The notes beneath the pieces were generated by a model that saw only the letters and a program-made list of their open reading frames with translations, was not told the DNA's origin and ran no database searches. This document shows, piece after piece, positions 35,140 through 46,160 of a stretch of DNA of 64,000 nt. The position numbers and the translations under genes were made by a program. Position 1 is the first letter of the stretch, and each line of letters starts with the position of its first letter. The stretch comes from Polyodon spathula (taxonomy: Eukaryota; Chordata; Actinopteri; Acipenseriformes; Polyodontidae), in the NCBI RefSeq assembly GCF_017654505.1, contig NC_054537.1, positions 63,671,145 through 63,735,144 of the forward strand, in the 5' to 3' direction.

Positions 35140-35349
35140 AAATGTGACATTTCGAAATCTAACATGAAATACTGTACTACTATTATGGCTTCTGGTAGAC
35201 TTTTGCAATATCATTTTGTAGTATTTTTCATTACATGATGTTAAATAAAAGTTATAAATTATGTTCATATAGTTGTTTGTGTTTTTTTGTTTAAATTATG
35301 TCTCAAGCCTAAAATTCTAGGTGATGCACAGCTTTTGGCCATAGCTGTA
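35140..35349 (+). mobile_element. orphan right terminal repeat of a Tc1-like transposon
   Basis: Ends TTTTGGCCATAGCTGTA preceded by CTAGGTGATGCACAGC, the same terminal signature as the fragment at 9113-9302, with a related AT-rich subterminal region. No left partner or transposase was identified. Confidence 0.65.
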
Positions 35350-37022
35350 CTTTTAGAGAAAACACAAAAAATGATAGGTTACTCAAACTGAAAAAATACT
35401 GTGCAAAAATACTGCGGTAAACATCAAACCTGCCTGAAAAAAAAATAGAAAAGGATTGACAACGTGCAAAAACGTGACATCATGATGCTGCTGTGAAGAG
35501 ACATCACAATACAATTATAGTGTTTCATCTATCCCACCACTACAAGTAACAGAACAAGAGAGTCTTCAACAAAAGGAAGCCTTTTATTTTTAAAAAGAGA
35601 TTGCTGACTTCTTTTCTTCCCACTGCACTCCAGCTCCCCTAGTTAAGCCTAAATGGGGTTACTATCAATCCTGTATTATCCACCTCTTACATTATCATAT
35701 AATGTTGCTAATGTTTTCTGCAGGCATCAAGGAACCCATTTGCTGCCTAAGCCTTTAAAACGTTAAATGAATAAAAGGAAGAGCCGATAGGAATGCAAAC
35801 AGTGCTGGCCTTTAGAACTCGGTGGCTCCACGTCTTATCGGCCTGTCTTGAAGTTTACCACAAAGGGCCGCCAAGAACGAGTGTTTTTATTGGGCAGCAG
35901 ATACAAGAAAACAAGATTAAGCAGGGCAACTGACTAATAAGAGGTGTGAAGAGGGGGGGTGAGGGGGGGGGTACAAAACTATACTGAAAGGGAATGAAGA
36001 CCAAGCTTCCTGTTGCTTTGAGAAGAGACATGATGAGGTCATTAGCAAAGTCCTCCCCATTCCTATAATCTTGGCTAAGTACCTCTGTTTTCAGTGCAGG
36101 CAAGATTTTTATTTATTTATTTAATTTTTTTGTCATTCATCCTCCCCGGCAAATTGTTACCGATTGGGGTGTTAGACAGTCAAGAGTCTGGCGGTTCTCA
36201 ACCCCAGTGTTTGTGGAGCCAGCACAAAGATTAGTCTGTGGCGTTCTTCTTTGCAGTTCCAGATCACACCTCTTTTTCTTTGCCCCCTCCCCCCTTTGTT
36301 GGCCTGGTCTGTGTTGCACTAATTTGATTATCTTTGGCTCTGGGAACTTGGAGGCAGTCTAAGTGGGACTGGCTGAAATCACAGTATATAATCCTTGCAA
36401 TTGTAGGATTGTAGTCAACTACATTAGCTGGACCCTAAATACCACAATGGACACGTGATGTCCAAGCTACAGTATTATAAGTAGTGCCTAATAGACCTGC
36501 GCCACCATTTTTAAAACAGGACAATGTGCAGCAAATTTATCAGCACAGTGTGACCCTAAGCAGTATTTTGTAGCCTGCAGTTATTCAAATAAACTAGGCC
36601 ACTGTCAATGGAGTGTTCAAAAGAGAGACACATACAACATTGTTGGTTACAACTTTAGACACCTTTTGCAATCCTCACAAAATAAATAAATGACTGATAA
36701 TTTTTGGGTCAACAACAAGGTGAAAATTTGGAAATGTAATATTTGTATATGTCATGTATTCTTTTCTAAGCACAGTGTACAATACATGCAATGCATGCTA
36801 TAACAACATGTAACGCTTTGTGAATGGGACATGTTCATGAAGCTTTAACTAATGACTTATTTAAAAACGTTTTATGGCTAAAATAAATTCTAATATTCAT
36901 GAAACTGTTTATACCAGTAATAGTTTTGTAACTTTTAGTAGTTATTTTATTTCTTTTATAAAATATGGTGCATCAAAGTTACTACTTGCATAGTTGTCTC
37001 AATAAGAAAAACTCATTTTAAT

Positions 37023-37026
<4 letters not shown>
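35350..37026. other. non-coding stretch; possible conserved block
   Basis: 35700-36110 is largely repeat-free and balanced in composition (for example AAACGTTAAATGAATAAAAG near 35758), apart from G runs at 35954-35970. Candidate regulatory sequence only. The rest shows nothing recognisable. Confidence 0.3.
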
Positions 37027-37088
<62 letters not shown>

Positions 37089-37093
37089 ATATT
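37027..37093. repeat. (TA)n microsatellite
   Basis: Near-perfect TA dinucleotides with one ATTAT interruption, flanked by ATTGAATA / TATTCAAAC, an inverted pair that makes the whole tract hairpin-prone. Confidence 0.95.
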
Positions 37094-37133
37094 CAAACTG
37101 AAACTGGATACAGTTTATCTGTATGCTTTTTGC

Positions 37134-37821
37134 TGTGTTATAAGGCTGAAATTTTAACTGATCAGACCAGGAAATCGACACAGAGGCAGACAGGAACTGG
37201 GTGAAAATCATTGGCCCGCGTATTTAATTTAAAATAAAATAATTAAACAAAAACAATGCTCTCAGAGCACAATAAAAAGGTTATACAAAAACAAATTTCA
37301 GACACAAAATGTACTGACACCAAAACCAACCATGACTACATTTGTTGATTTCTTTCTTTTACGTTCTGTTTTGTTTTTCGCCCATCTCTCTCTCTCTCAC
37401 ACACACACATGTTCCTCCTCTTTGAACACCCATCCTGTTAAGCCAAAGCTGCAGGTTTTTATACATGTGAGTGGCCATCTCTGAATTAACAATAAATGAA
37501 ACAATCTGGAGATGGTCACATTATACATGGGAGTTTTGTTGTTTGGATGGCCGACAATCAATTTGTCAATAATCACTGACTGCTGACCATACATTCGCAC
37601 AAGCTGTCTGGCAGAGATGAGCTGCTAACACCTCTGTCTGACCACATTTCAACCACACAATAATAAACAAAATGCATTCACGCATTTTTTAACCCCACAC
37701 AATACCTACCAATCACAATACATCAAACAATGATTTTCGCCCTGCCCCCTTTCCCCTGTGTTATTAAATAATAAAGTAGTAGCAATATATTTTTTGCAAG
37801 GGCTCTCCTCTGCCCTGCTAC
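37134..37821 (-). repeat. solo LTR, family A copy 1
   Basis: Shares landmarks in the same order with the solo LTR at 56090-56690: a cluster of AAAACAAATTTCAGACACAAAA-like sequence, a CT/CA repeat (37387-37409), GCTGCAGGTTTTTATACA (minus-strand TATA followed by CTGCAG), and GGCCATCTC / GGAGATGGTC. TGGCAGAGATGAGCTGC follows, and a GCCCTGCTACA end. On the minus strand it would begin TGTAGCAGGG. No flanking coding region was found. The end near 37134 is approximate. Confidence 0.55.
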
Positions 37822-38415
37822 ACTGATTTTTTAAAAATTGTATTGCAAATGTAGACACATTCTTAGCTGACTGCTGCTACTCTACTGTATTGTTTTTAAG
37901 CAAACATACTTTTTGAATAACTCTCCATCTAAAGTGAACACTCTCTGAGAAGGACTTTCCCCAGGGATCAGCCTAAAAGTATTATTTAGAAATCAAATAT
38001 ATGGTTTATTTACTCAATTTGTGCTGAGCAGCACTGTTTCTTCAATCTAGCTTTACCAGCCTGTTACTCTATTAATGCTCCGTTACTGAAATTAGTACCG
38101 CAATTGGGAAGAGGGGGCAGTCGGACTTCTTAAAGGCACAGAAAAGATAAGAAAAACAAGTTCCAGTTTTTTAGGATTTGTTAGACATAAATCCTTACAA
38201 GTTTGCATGGTCAGAAAACATTCCCAAAGTCCATAATAATTTGCTTTGCTCCAGTTTAGAAAGGGTTAAAGTAAGACAATATGATAAGGTTCAGATATGT
38301 GGAGCAACAGTGATGTATGGGCCAATGGCAATGACTTTTATTTTACAAAGCATTACATTATATTTGCACATAACATGTATTTATATTGTATTAATACATG
38401 TTATGTGTGTATGTT
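37822..38415. other. non-coding stretch, nothing recognised
   Basis: Unremarkable AT-rich sequence up to the TTAA flank of the next element. Confidence 0.5.
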
Positions 38416-38419
38416 TTAA

Positions 38420-38935
38420 AAACTAAGTAGTGGAGTTTTGAAAAATATAGTGTTACACGTCCCCACGTGTTGTTACAACCGTTTAAATAACATACCTGTA
38501 ACTTTTTTTTTCATTGTTAACATCCTGACATCTTTTTACGCATATCCTTAAAGACTGTTTCAAAGCTCTTCCCAAAATGTCTGCTCTAGTGCACTGATAG
38601 TGTAGGGATTATTGCCCACATTGTCAAACAGGTAACACAGAAATAAAGATCAATGATGTGGTGTGGAACAGAAAAGCAAGAGCACTTCTTTTTTGGTTAC
38701 TTTTTTTATTTTTTTTTATTTAATCGCTCCTGCAATAATTTAGAGGACAGATCTCAAACCCCAGTGGACTAGAGCAGCCATTTTGAAAAGAGCTTTGAAG
38801 CAGGCTTTAAAGTTATAAGTGTAAAAAGCTGTCAGGATGTTAATCATGAAAAGAAAAATTACAGGTACATTATTTATTATAGCCTCACATGGGGACTTGG
38901 AACGTTATATTTTTTATAACCTTGCTACCTACTCT
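38420..38935. mobile_element. TTAA-flanked MITE with long terminal inverted repeats, copy 2
   Basis: Flanked by TTAA at 38416-38419 and 38936-38939. It matches copy 1 (5759-6199) throughout, sharing GAAAAATATAGTGT, TTGTTAACATCCTGA, GGATTATTGCCCACATT, TCAAACAGGTAACACAG and TTTAAAGTTATAAGTGT. About 75 bp longer than copy 1, with extra sequence in the middle. The short ORF 38837-39049 is not a gene. Confidence 0.75.
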
Positions 38936-38939
38936 TTAA

Positions 38940-39855
38940 GATTTTATTTATACTTTCCCCCAAATTTGTTGCAAATAATTTATGTTTTTATAACATTTTG
39001 CTTTTGCTGTAAGGAATTACCCATTGCAGTTATGCTAGTAAAATATTAAAGCATTTGTAGACATGTATTGTTTTAGACATTGAGGTGAACCAATGTCATG
39101 GAACACAGTATATACAAAAGAAATTGCTGCTTTGTATACACGTGGAACCTGGTAATTAAAGAAATATAATTGATAATGTCAGTGGTATGAAAAAAAGAAC
39201 TGTAGCAGTTCATTTAATTTAATATACATGATACAGTGCTCCCCTTTATGATCTTGGGAGCCATAATTAAGAAGAGTGTGCTACTGGTGTTCACCCTTTT
39301 AACAGCATGAAATGGCATAATGAGGCAAATGGGAGCCATGGCCATAGCACATTGAGTACAGTATTTTATTTGATTTGCAGGTTTTCATGGTGGAAATCCA
39401 GGTAGATGCCAAGTTTGTTTTAGTATCCCTGGTACAGTCCATTTTAATAAAAGTAATTACTGTAAAATGCTAAACTCTTTTAGAAAGTTGTTTTAGACAG
39501 AGTTGAGTGATGTAGACATTGAATTATGTTTCTTTTAGCATTTCTAAATTTGTCAATATTGCTCTTATTGTCCATAGCTGATGGAGGGCATAGCCTAGAT
39601 ACATATGGCTCTCCCGATTTGCAGAGACTGAAGCGAAATTCAGTTGTATGCTATAGTATTATTATTGTACATAATGGACTGGAAGATAATCAGAAATAGC
39701 TTATTTGACTACTCCACTCTATCTATTTTGGACAGTGTTCAATTGTAAAGCCTAACTGTCACTGCGTCCCCCAGAAAACTGAAAAGAAAATGGCCAAAAA
39801 CGAAAAAACAAGCACGAAAAAAGAATATTCTAAGTTGCATTAATTAATATTGTTT

Positions 39856-39935
<80 letters not shown>

Positions 39936-40254
39936 TATGTAAACGTTTGATCAAATGATTGTTTACAGACGGGCGCTCGATTGAGACTTGCTGCCTGCCC
40001 GTCTTCTGTGTGTGTCCTCTGTGCATTACCATCATTGGTAGGGTCACATGACCCATTTGTTTACTTTCTGTTTTGTGTTTAATAAATCCTGCGTGCTTGT
40101 GGTGGTGTTTCAGCTCCAACTCCCATGTCTCTCTGTCTTGCAATGCGGTACCTTGTCTCAATACCGTTTAAATGTTGATCAATGTGAAGCAATCTTCATA
40201 AAAGTACTATATATTGATGTTCAATTCAATTTTGCTGTTTTGTCATTATTCTGA
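38940..40254. other. non-coding stretch with Tigger-like fragment and (TA)n
   Basis: 39236-39365 resembles the Tigger-like fragment at 43030-43160 (AATGGCATAATGAGGCAAAT against AATGGCATTAGGAGGCAAAT). A long (TA)n tract lies at 39861-39934; the ORF 39844-40161 is driven by it. Nothing else was recognised. Confidence 0.45.
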
Positions 40255-40390
40255 TACAGTAAAATGCCAAACCCTATTATAGTGAGCACCCTGATATAAC
40301 GAACATTTCTCCAGGTCCCATAGGGGTTTGTTATAGTGAAGTTAGCCTGAATATATAGTTTAAAAAAAATTGAAAATAAAAAAATTATCT
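40255..40390 (+). mobile_element. Tigger/pogo-like left terminal fragment
   Basis: Begins ACAGTAAAATGCCAAACCC and continues ATTATAGTGAGCACC, GATATAACGAAC and TTGTTATAGTGAAG. This is the serial TATAACGAAC pattern of Tigger terminal repeats. A DIRS-like element begins shortly after it, and similar sequence appears on its far side at 43030-43160. Confidence 0.5.
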
Positions 40391-40557
40391 AACAGCTCGG
40401 CTGAGAGGAACCCCCCCTCCCCCCATTTTTTTTGTGGGAGGAAACCTCTGGTGGTCCTGGCAGAGAGATGTTCGCTGAATGGAGGAATAGTTAGAGAGAA
40501 AGGTTGAGCTGAGGGAGCCAGACATCTAAATTGCACGATACGTAAAAGATAGTAGCA

Positions 40558-40762
40558 TCAAACCATGATATCATCAGCAGTGTTATTAGTGATACCTGGA
40601 ATATGTTGGGCTTTCAAAATAAAATTATTGATAACAAAAGTCCAGACTAGCCATCGAAGAATTTGCATAATTAAAGGGGAAGAGGAACAGCCTTTATTAA
40701 TAATATGAACGGTAGATTGATTATCACAAAAATATTTATCACAAAATATATATCTATTTTTT

Positions 40763-40795
<33 letters not shown>

Positions 40796-40872
40796 TTTGA
40801 GAACCATAGGTTAAGAAAAATTCCACCAAAACCGATGAAGAAGCATCCATATGGTGTGAGTGGGGGTAACAT
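40558..40872 (-). pseudogene. DIRS-like RNase H domain, interrupted by a G29/proline tract
   Basis: The frame contains FCDNQSTVHIINKG, then a spacer with SSPLIMQILRWLVW, then KAQHIPGITNNTAD. This matches the CDN...HIIN...IM.L.R.L...KA.HIPG.N...AD pattern of DIRS RNase H. The expected LSRF after the final AD is degraded. A run of 29 G on the plus strand (40765-40793) adds about ten prolines directly before the domain and replaces the N-terminal part. The RT-RNase H connection lies just upstream in other frames. It is not functional. Confidence 0.7.
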
Positions 40873-41195
40873 CTTTCCAGGCTTCAGCTGTAATATTAAT
40901 GTGAGTTGAGATTTCTAGCTGTTGTAGAGAGAGCAAGAAGACAAGAAATAAATGTCTCACTCTGAGGAAAGTGAAATTGCAAATTGCAAAATTACAATAT
41001 CCCAGGAGTGAAAGAGGGTTCAGTTTAGAAATTGAATGGTTATTGGAAGTTTTTTCTAGGAACTCAAGAGAGTGAACTGGACCGATGGTTTTCTCCTCTG
41101 TGAAGGGGACACCAACTACTGAGAAGAGAGACCTGAGTTCTAAGAGTGCTTCAGCTGGACGGGCTGATGGAGGAGATATTAGGAGAAAGTGAATG

Positions 41196-42553
41196 TCATT
41201 TTAGATGAAAGAGGGCAGATGGAACATGAATGAGCATCGCCACAGAAACAGCAAATATGTAAAAAACATCATCCTTTGGAAATGCAGAATGAGGAATTGA
41301 AATTATTGCACAGTTGTCTGCCCCCGGAATACTTGATTTGTCTTCCATGAGAATCTTTGCTTTTTGAAAAAGCAGGCAGAGCTGAAGAATGAATAGGAGA
41401 AACTGCAGACGCACAATTCCCAAAAAAAAGGAGTGTTGTCAAGAGCAGGGGGAGAATAATTTGAGGCTGATGAGGAGACTGAAGAGGAGGCTGATTTTGG
41501 ACACAGAGAGGTAGAATGGGCGGTGGAAGCACAAACTCCTCAAACGTTAGCACGGAGACCACTGAAGAATCTATTAAAGAGATCAGGATCAGGTTGAGAC
41601 CAGTCAATCAGCGTATTGTCCAATGTTAACCGAGATGCTGCCTTGGCTGAAAAAGCTTTATGATACACATAAAAAAATGGTACTGCCATATCTGACTGAG
41701 AGACAAACAATGTCAAATAAATAGAGTCCAATTCTTGTCATAGGTGAGCATAAACTTCACAAAGGACATCGCAAAAAACAGAAAAAGTAAGCACAAATTC
41801 TCCAGGAGTACATTTTCTACACAGCCGAGGATCCTGAGATTTTAGAGGAACAAACAAATCTCTATAGTCAACTATCCTGAAATCCAGGAATTATGAGGCT
41901 GCAATAAGAATAGAGACCAAATTAGCATATTTACCTTGAATAATATTGTATCTCAGTTGAGGACAGAGAGTGGCGATGAACAACTGAAGCATAGGAGGTT
42001 CCTGAACCAGAGGCAATCGCTAGAGTGAAGATTGGCAACTCGAAAGTAGGTGTGGGCGTGGCTGAAGCAGCGGGAGAGACGAACGCTGTCCCTGTTGCCA
42101 CTGATGAGGAAGTAATGGCTGTTGATTCCAAGAGAGTGATCATGCTACCTAGCGCATCCAGGCAATCAGATACTGTAGAAATTGTGGTTGAAAGAGGATG
42201 AATGAGTTGCTTGATATCATTAAAAAGCTGGTAATGCAAATCGGAGGAAGGATCAGATGAAATTGAAAACTGATGGGTTGTAGTGGCTGAATCAGAGGCA
42301 AGTGGAGCTTGCAATGCAGCAGGGCGGCTCGTGAACTGATTAATTTGGATCTCCGCTGAGACTTTTTAGGAGGAAAAACAGGCTCGTCCGTTACAGAATT
42401 GCAATATGAAACAAATAAAGCAGCCCTGTCGCTCCCTGCTTCAATGACTTTCATGATTTTGTCGATGGGTAAATCCTTGCAAAAAAGTTGCGCTCTGGAA
42501 TCATCCTGAGGTTTGATGCGTTTAGAGCGGCAAAGAGAAATGGCAGTAAGCAA
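41196..42553 (-). pseudogene. DIRS-like Gag remnant
   Basis: The open frames 42149-42553, 41931-42314, 41540-41731 and 41269-41607 on the minus strand are successive pieces of one decayed gene. The first carries a basic stretch PPKKSQRRSK. The third has DWSQPDPDLFNRFFSGLRAN and then a stop exactly where a zinc-knuckle cysteine would be expected, followed by GVCASTAHSTSLCP. The fourth has GRQLCNNFNSSFC. Another frame continues with FLHICCFCGDAHS. These CxxC/H/C clusters are the nucleic-acid-binding part of DIRS-type Gag. At least three frameshifts and several stops. Confidence 0.6.
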
Positions 42554-42850
42554 AGCTAGATAAGTAGAGACTGAAGCAGCAGCATTGTCAGATGGAAGAG
42601 AAGCAGGCAGATGTCTTTTAAAGTTTTTTTGGTTGAAAGAAGACAGCCAGAAGCAGAGAAAAATCCTTCATCACAGTCAGATGAAAACGGAAGCTGCCTC
42701 GTGTGAGAAGTTATTTTAAACCGACCGAAAACAATGGTTTGTTTTAAGATTGGGTCTGCAAGTAAAATAGGGTGACTGACAGGTATTTTAATGGGATGGC
42801 ACAAGGGAGGAGCCCCAGCTCCAGCAACCCCCTCCTCCCCTAAATACACA

Positions 42851-43564
42851 AAGCTTCTACTAAAATGAAAAGATACTGAAACTGATATTTTTCTAAATTT
42901 AGTTAACTGAAACTAAAACTAAATAATAATTTAAAAAGAAAGCTAAATAGAAACAAAATAATATTACCAGCTAAATAAAAACTGAAACTGAATTGAAATG
43001 CTGAAACTGAAAAAACACTGCTAGGAGACCGTGCACATTGTGTTCCACCCTATAACGAGAATGCAATGCTAGTGTAATGGCATTAGGAGGCAAATGAGAG
43101 TAATGACCGTACCACTTTATAATATGTTCCACCATATAAAGAGTCATCATATAACAAAGGAATATAATGCAGACTCATAGAACAATTTCCCTGGTGTAGA
43201 GACTCGCTCAACATTCATGTCAAGCTTATAACTAGCATGTAACTGAGTAATGAAAATGTATATTACTTTTAAAATTGAAGTTAATAAATAACACTATGTA
43301 ACATAATTTTTGTTCCTGGGTAGTAAGTGTTATTTTCTAATTGCTTATGCCTCAGAAGTATAGAAAATGGCTATTATTCCCCACAAACTTTGCTTTTGTG
43401 ACCAGGACAGTGATATTTCAAAATATCACTATTTCCAATGGGAAAATGGGAAAATGTGTGTCTTTTTGTTCACATAAAGTCAGAAAAAAACAACATATGA
43501 ATCCAAATTAACATGTATTTATACTAAAGTAATACAAAAATGACAATAAAAGATTTAGAAGTGA
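42851..43564. other. A-rich sequence and Tigger-like fragment
   Basis: 42880-43020 is built of AACTGAAACTAAAACTAA-like A-rich repetition. 43030-43160 contains CCACCCTATAACGAGAATGC, GGCATTAGGAGGCAAATGAG and CCACCATATAAAGAGTCATC, similar to Tigger-like terminal sequence and possibly the far side of the fragment at 40255. The rest is unrecognised. Confidence 0.4.
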
Positions 43565-43628
43565 GTAGTTTTTCGAGATTTACGATTATACTGTAAATTT
43601 ACAGTATAATCGTAAATCTCAAAACTAC
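43565..43628. repeat. near-perfect palindrome
   Basis: Arms 43575-43597 and 43598-43620 are 23-bp perfect inverted repeats with no spacer (centre CTGTAAA/TTTACAG). With two single-base bulges the pairing extends outward to GTAGTTTT / AAAACTAC. It could extrude as a cruciform or form a hairpin. Not obviously part of another element. Confidence 0.9.
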
Positions 43629-45299
43629 CACACATACTCACACACCCACTTGCAAAGCAATGATGCACTACACTGTAAGTAGTGATTTTCTAAGTACAGT
43701 ACCACCCCTCCATTGCAATGTGAACCTGCTGCTGGTAAAGGCATTGCACATGTTCAGGCGCCAGTGGATAAGCGCCCCAGACAGCAGGAACTCTGATACT
43801 TCCCAGCACCTGCAGATAGGGAGCAAATAATTGGCACATGTAAAAAGCCATTAGATGATTCTATTTTTTAAACTGTATCTGGCAACTGCTCAGGCTTGGA
43901 ATTTAATCAGCAGATTGGTTTAACACCCAACTTTGAAGCCTTGACTTGTCCCCTCCTCCTACTGAATTTCATATAATCTGCAGCTTCTGTTTGCTAACAA
44001 CATTCATTTTGTCAACTGCGAAGCTGGTAATGGGGTCACCTTCTGTCAGGCCAGGGTAGCGTTTAGTTGCTATGGACACTTTAGTCAGGGTCTTCTGTTT
44101 GTTTTCTTTTTTGTTTGTTTGTTTTTTTTCAAAAGTACATTCAAGCACATTTTCAATCATAAATCACATACACGAAATCAACCAATCACTGTTAAGGATT
44201 TGTCAAGATTTCAGTATATCATATCTTGTGTGCAGGTGACATCTAGAGCACAATTAAAGTAAAAAAGCAAACAAACAAACCAATAACAGCACTACTAGTA
44301 GTTCCTGAGTACAATATTTGTTGTTGTGATTTCAGTTGTCTGTAAGTTGTCTCTTATTTTAAAACACGCCAATTCTCAGTTTGAGCTGCTTCACTTTGCC
44401 ATCCTCTGCCCCAAAAAGAGACACCCTACACAAATATATTCACTTTTAATATAACAACAGTAAAAACATTTTTCTGTTCACAATGATTGCCTGTCAGATG
44501 AAGACATACAATATTGATCTAGAATCCAAATTTTCATCGAAACACGGAAATAAACATCACAGGCATTTAATTCAGGCAGAATTGTTCATTTTGTAAATAG
44601 TTTCTTATTAGTTGTAATGTAAAGAGTTTTTTTTTTCCCTTCGGAAATAAATTATGCTAAAAACAAATTAAGCAAAAAGCATTGGGAATCTTGCATTTAT
44701 TACATGTTGTGATGCATTGTGCAGTATGATTGTACCTATTGAGAAAATGCCGAGAAACCCAACACGTAAAGCTGAGAAGCAAGAAATCCTTTTCAATAAG
44801 GTAACTGATAACAGCAAAAGTGGCTCTAGAAGCTAACATTATTCAGGCCTTCTTTGAAACAGTGCAGTGGATAAATCAGCTCCACCCATCAACAGCTGAC
44901 AATCAGAGATGTTAAACTGCAGATTGTATACAAGTCCTGGGGAGTGTGCTTCTCATTGCAGAAGAAAACTTCCATATTGCTAACAAAATAATTCCAGTAA
45001 GTCTTATTGCATATGTATCAGAATAACTTTGTAGATTTCACATCTTATATGAAAGAAGTACGTTTTAAGTTAAACGTGTATTTGTTTTTCATAGCATTTC
45101 TAAACAATGAAATTGGCGAACATATCATGCCCTCTTTTCCTTGCTGTTCTTCCCACTGAAGGAACACATCCAGCACATGCATACTGCTTCTGGTAGGTTT
45201 GGGTCCCTGTTTATTGGTTTTGTAGTTTGGGCATGTACAGAAATTAGTGATTGCTAGCAGTTATTGATCAACAACAGTTATTTACACATTCGAATAATA
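43629..45299. other. non-coding stretch, nothing firmly recognised
   Basis: No coding signal or TIR pair. Short (TTTG)n and (AAAC)n runs lie near 44100-44125 and 44265-44280. Confidence 0.5.
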
Positions 45300-45487
45300 A
45301 AATCAACCATCGTCCATGCAGTCAGAATGTGAAAAGGGATTGTGCCACTGTGAACAGGCTGGCTGTAGGGTGAACACATCACACGCAACACATAACACAA
45401 AATCCACACATGGGTGGGGCACACTGCCACAGTCACTAAAAAGTTGATTAAACAAATTAGGTAAAGAATTGTCTACTAGGAATGGGG

Positions 45488-45547
<60 letters not shown>

Positions 45548-46160
45548 GGAGAGGAGGAATACAAGTGGGTAAATAAAGTAGGATGGTAAGATGAGAGGTC
45601 AGGGGAGATGTGGAAGTCCCTAATATATAAGAAAAAGGCATGCCAAGCTGTGTGAAATGTTTTGGTAGATCCACAATGTGTATGTTTTATTTATTCAATT
45701 CTGAGGTGCTGCATGTGGTCTCTTAGCCAATAAGTAAGTGAGGGTGGGACAGCTTGCTTCCAAACAAACAAAATCAGCCATCTATCTAGTAGGGTAGAGG
45801 CCAGAGAGTCAGACTGTAGTTTTGTCAAAGGGACACCAAATAATGCAATCAGAAGGCTGAGATGAATAGGCTGTTGTACAATCTGGGAGAGATTCTCAAA
45901 GATAGATGTCCAGAAGGGGGCTAGATCAGGGCAAGAACAAAATATATGAATGAAGGTAGTAGGAACTTGTCTGTACTTGTCACAGTTTTGAGCTAAATCT
46001 AGGTAAATCTTGGCCAATCTGACCTTGAAGAAATGATGTGATGTAAAACTATTGTATTCGGCCATGACGGGCACAGGCAGATGATGAGTGCACTCGAATG
46101 AGAACAAACTCTCAAATATCATCAGTGAGATCAAATCCCTGTTCCAATACAATTGTTAGG
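45300..46160 (-). mobile_element. L1/Tx1-clade LINE relic, C-terminal end of ORF2
   Basis: The minus-strand frame 45691-46152 reads FFKVRLAKIYLDLAQNCDKY, then TFIHIFCSCPDLAPFWTSIF, then IALFGVP and WLILFVWKQAVPPSLTYWLR. This matches the C-terminal region of fish L1/Tx1 ORF2, where a C..C...H.FW.CP..FW cluster is followed by LFG.P and K.W....PP....W. The first Cys pair is damaged. Sequence continues 3' to about 45303 in a second frame and includes a long (AG)n tract. Upstream (46.16-46.7 kb) may belong to it but is too decayed to prove. No endonuclease or RT palm is visible. Confidence 0.75.
45491..45542 (+). repeat. (AG)n microsatellite
   Basis: About 25 uninterrupted AG units following a short G run, inside the L1/Tx1 relic. 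Confidence 0.95.

Larger units (their letters stand above)
40440..42850 (-). mobile_element. DIRS/Ngaro-like tyrosine-recombinase retrotransposon, RT core deleted
   Basis: The minus strand carries, 5' to 3', a serine/threonine-rich Gag-like region (42.5-41.9 kb) and two cysteine/histidine clusters resembling DIRS Gag zinc knuckles. It then has GVPFTEEKTIGPVHSLEFLE (about 41.1 kb), LLGYCNFA, and an RNase H-like end with CDN, HIINKG and KAQHIPG motifs. The order and wording fit DIRS/Ngaro elements. The reverse-transcriptase palm with its catalytic aspartates should sit between the second knuckle (about 41.23 kb) and VPFTEEKT, but only about 100 bp are there: it is deleted. No tyrosine recombinase or split terminal repeats were recognised. 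Confidence 0.72.

Noticed and set aside
37382..37409. CT/CA repeat as a CRISPR-like or regulatory array
   Set aside because: A simple dinucleotide repeat inside an LTR; no spacer structure. No CRISPR array is expected or seen in this vertebrate-type sequence.
39844..40161. 105-codon minus-strand ORF with Tyr-Ile repetition
   Set aside because: Driven by the (TA)n tract; the remainder has no recognised domain.
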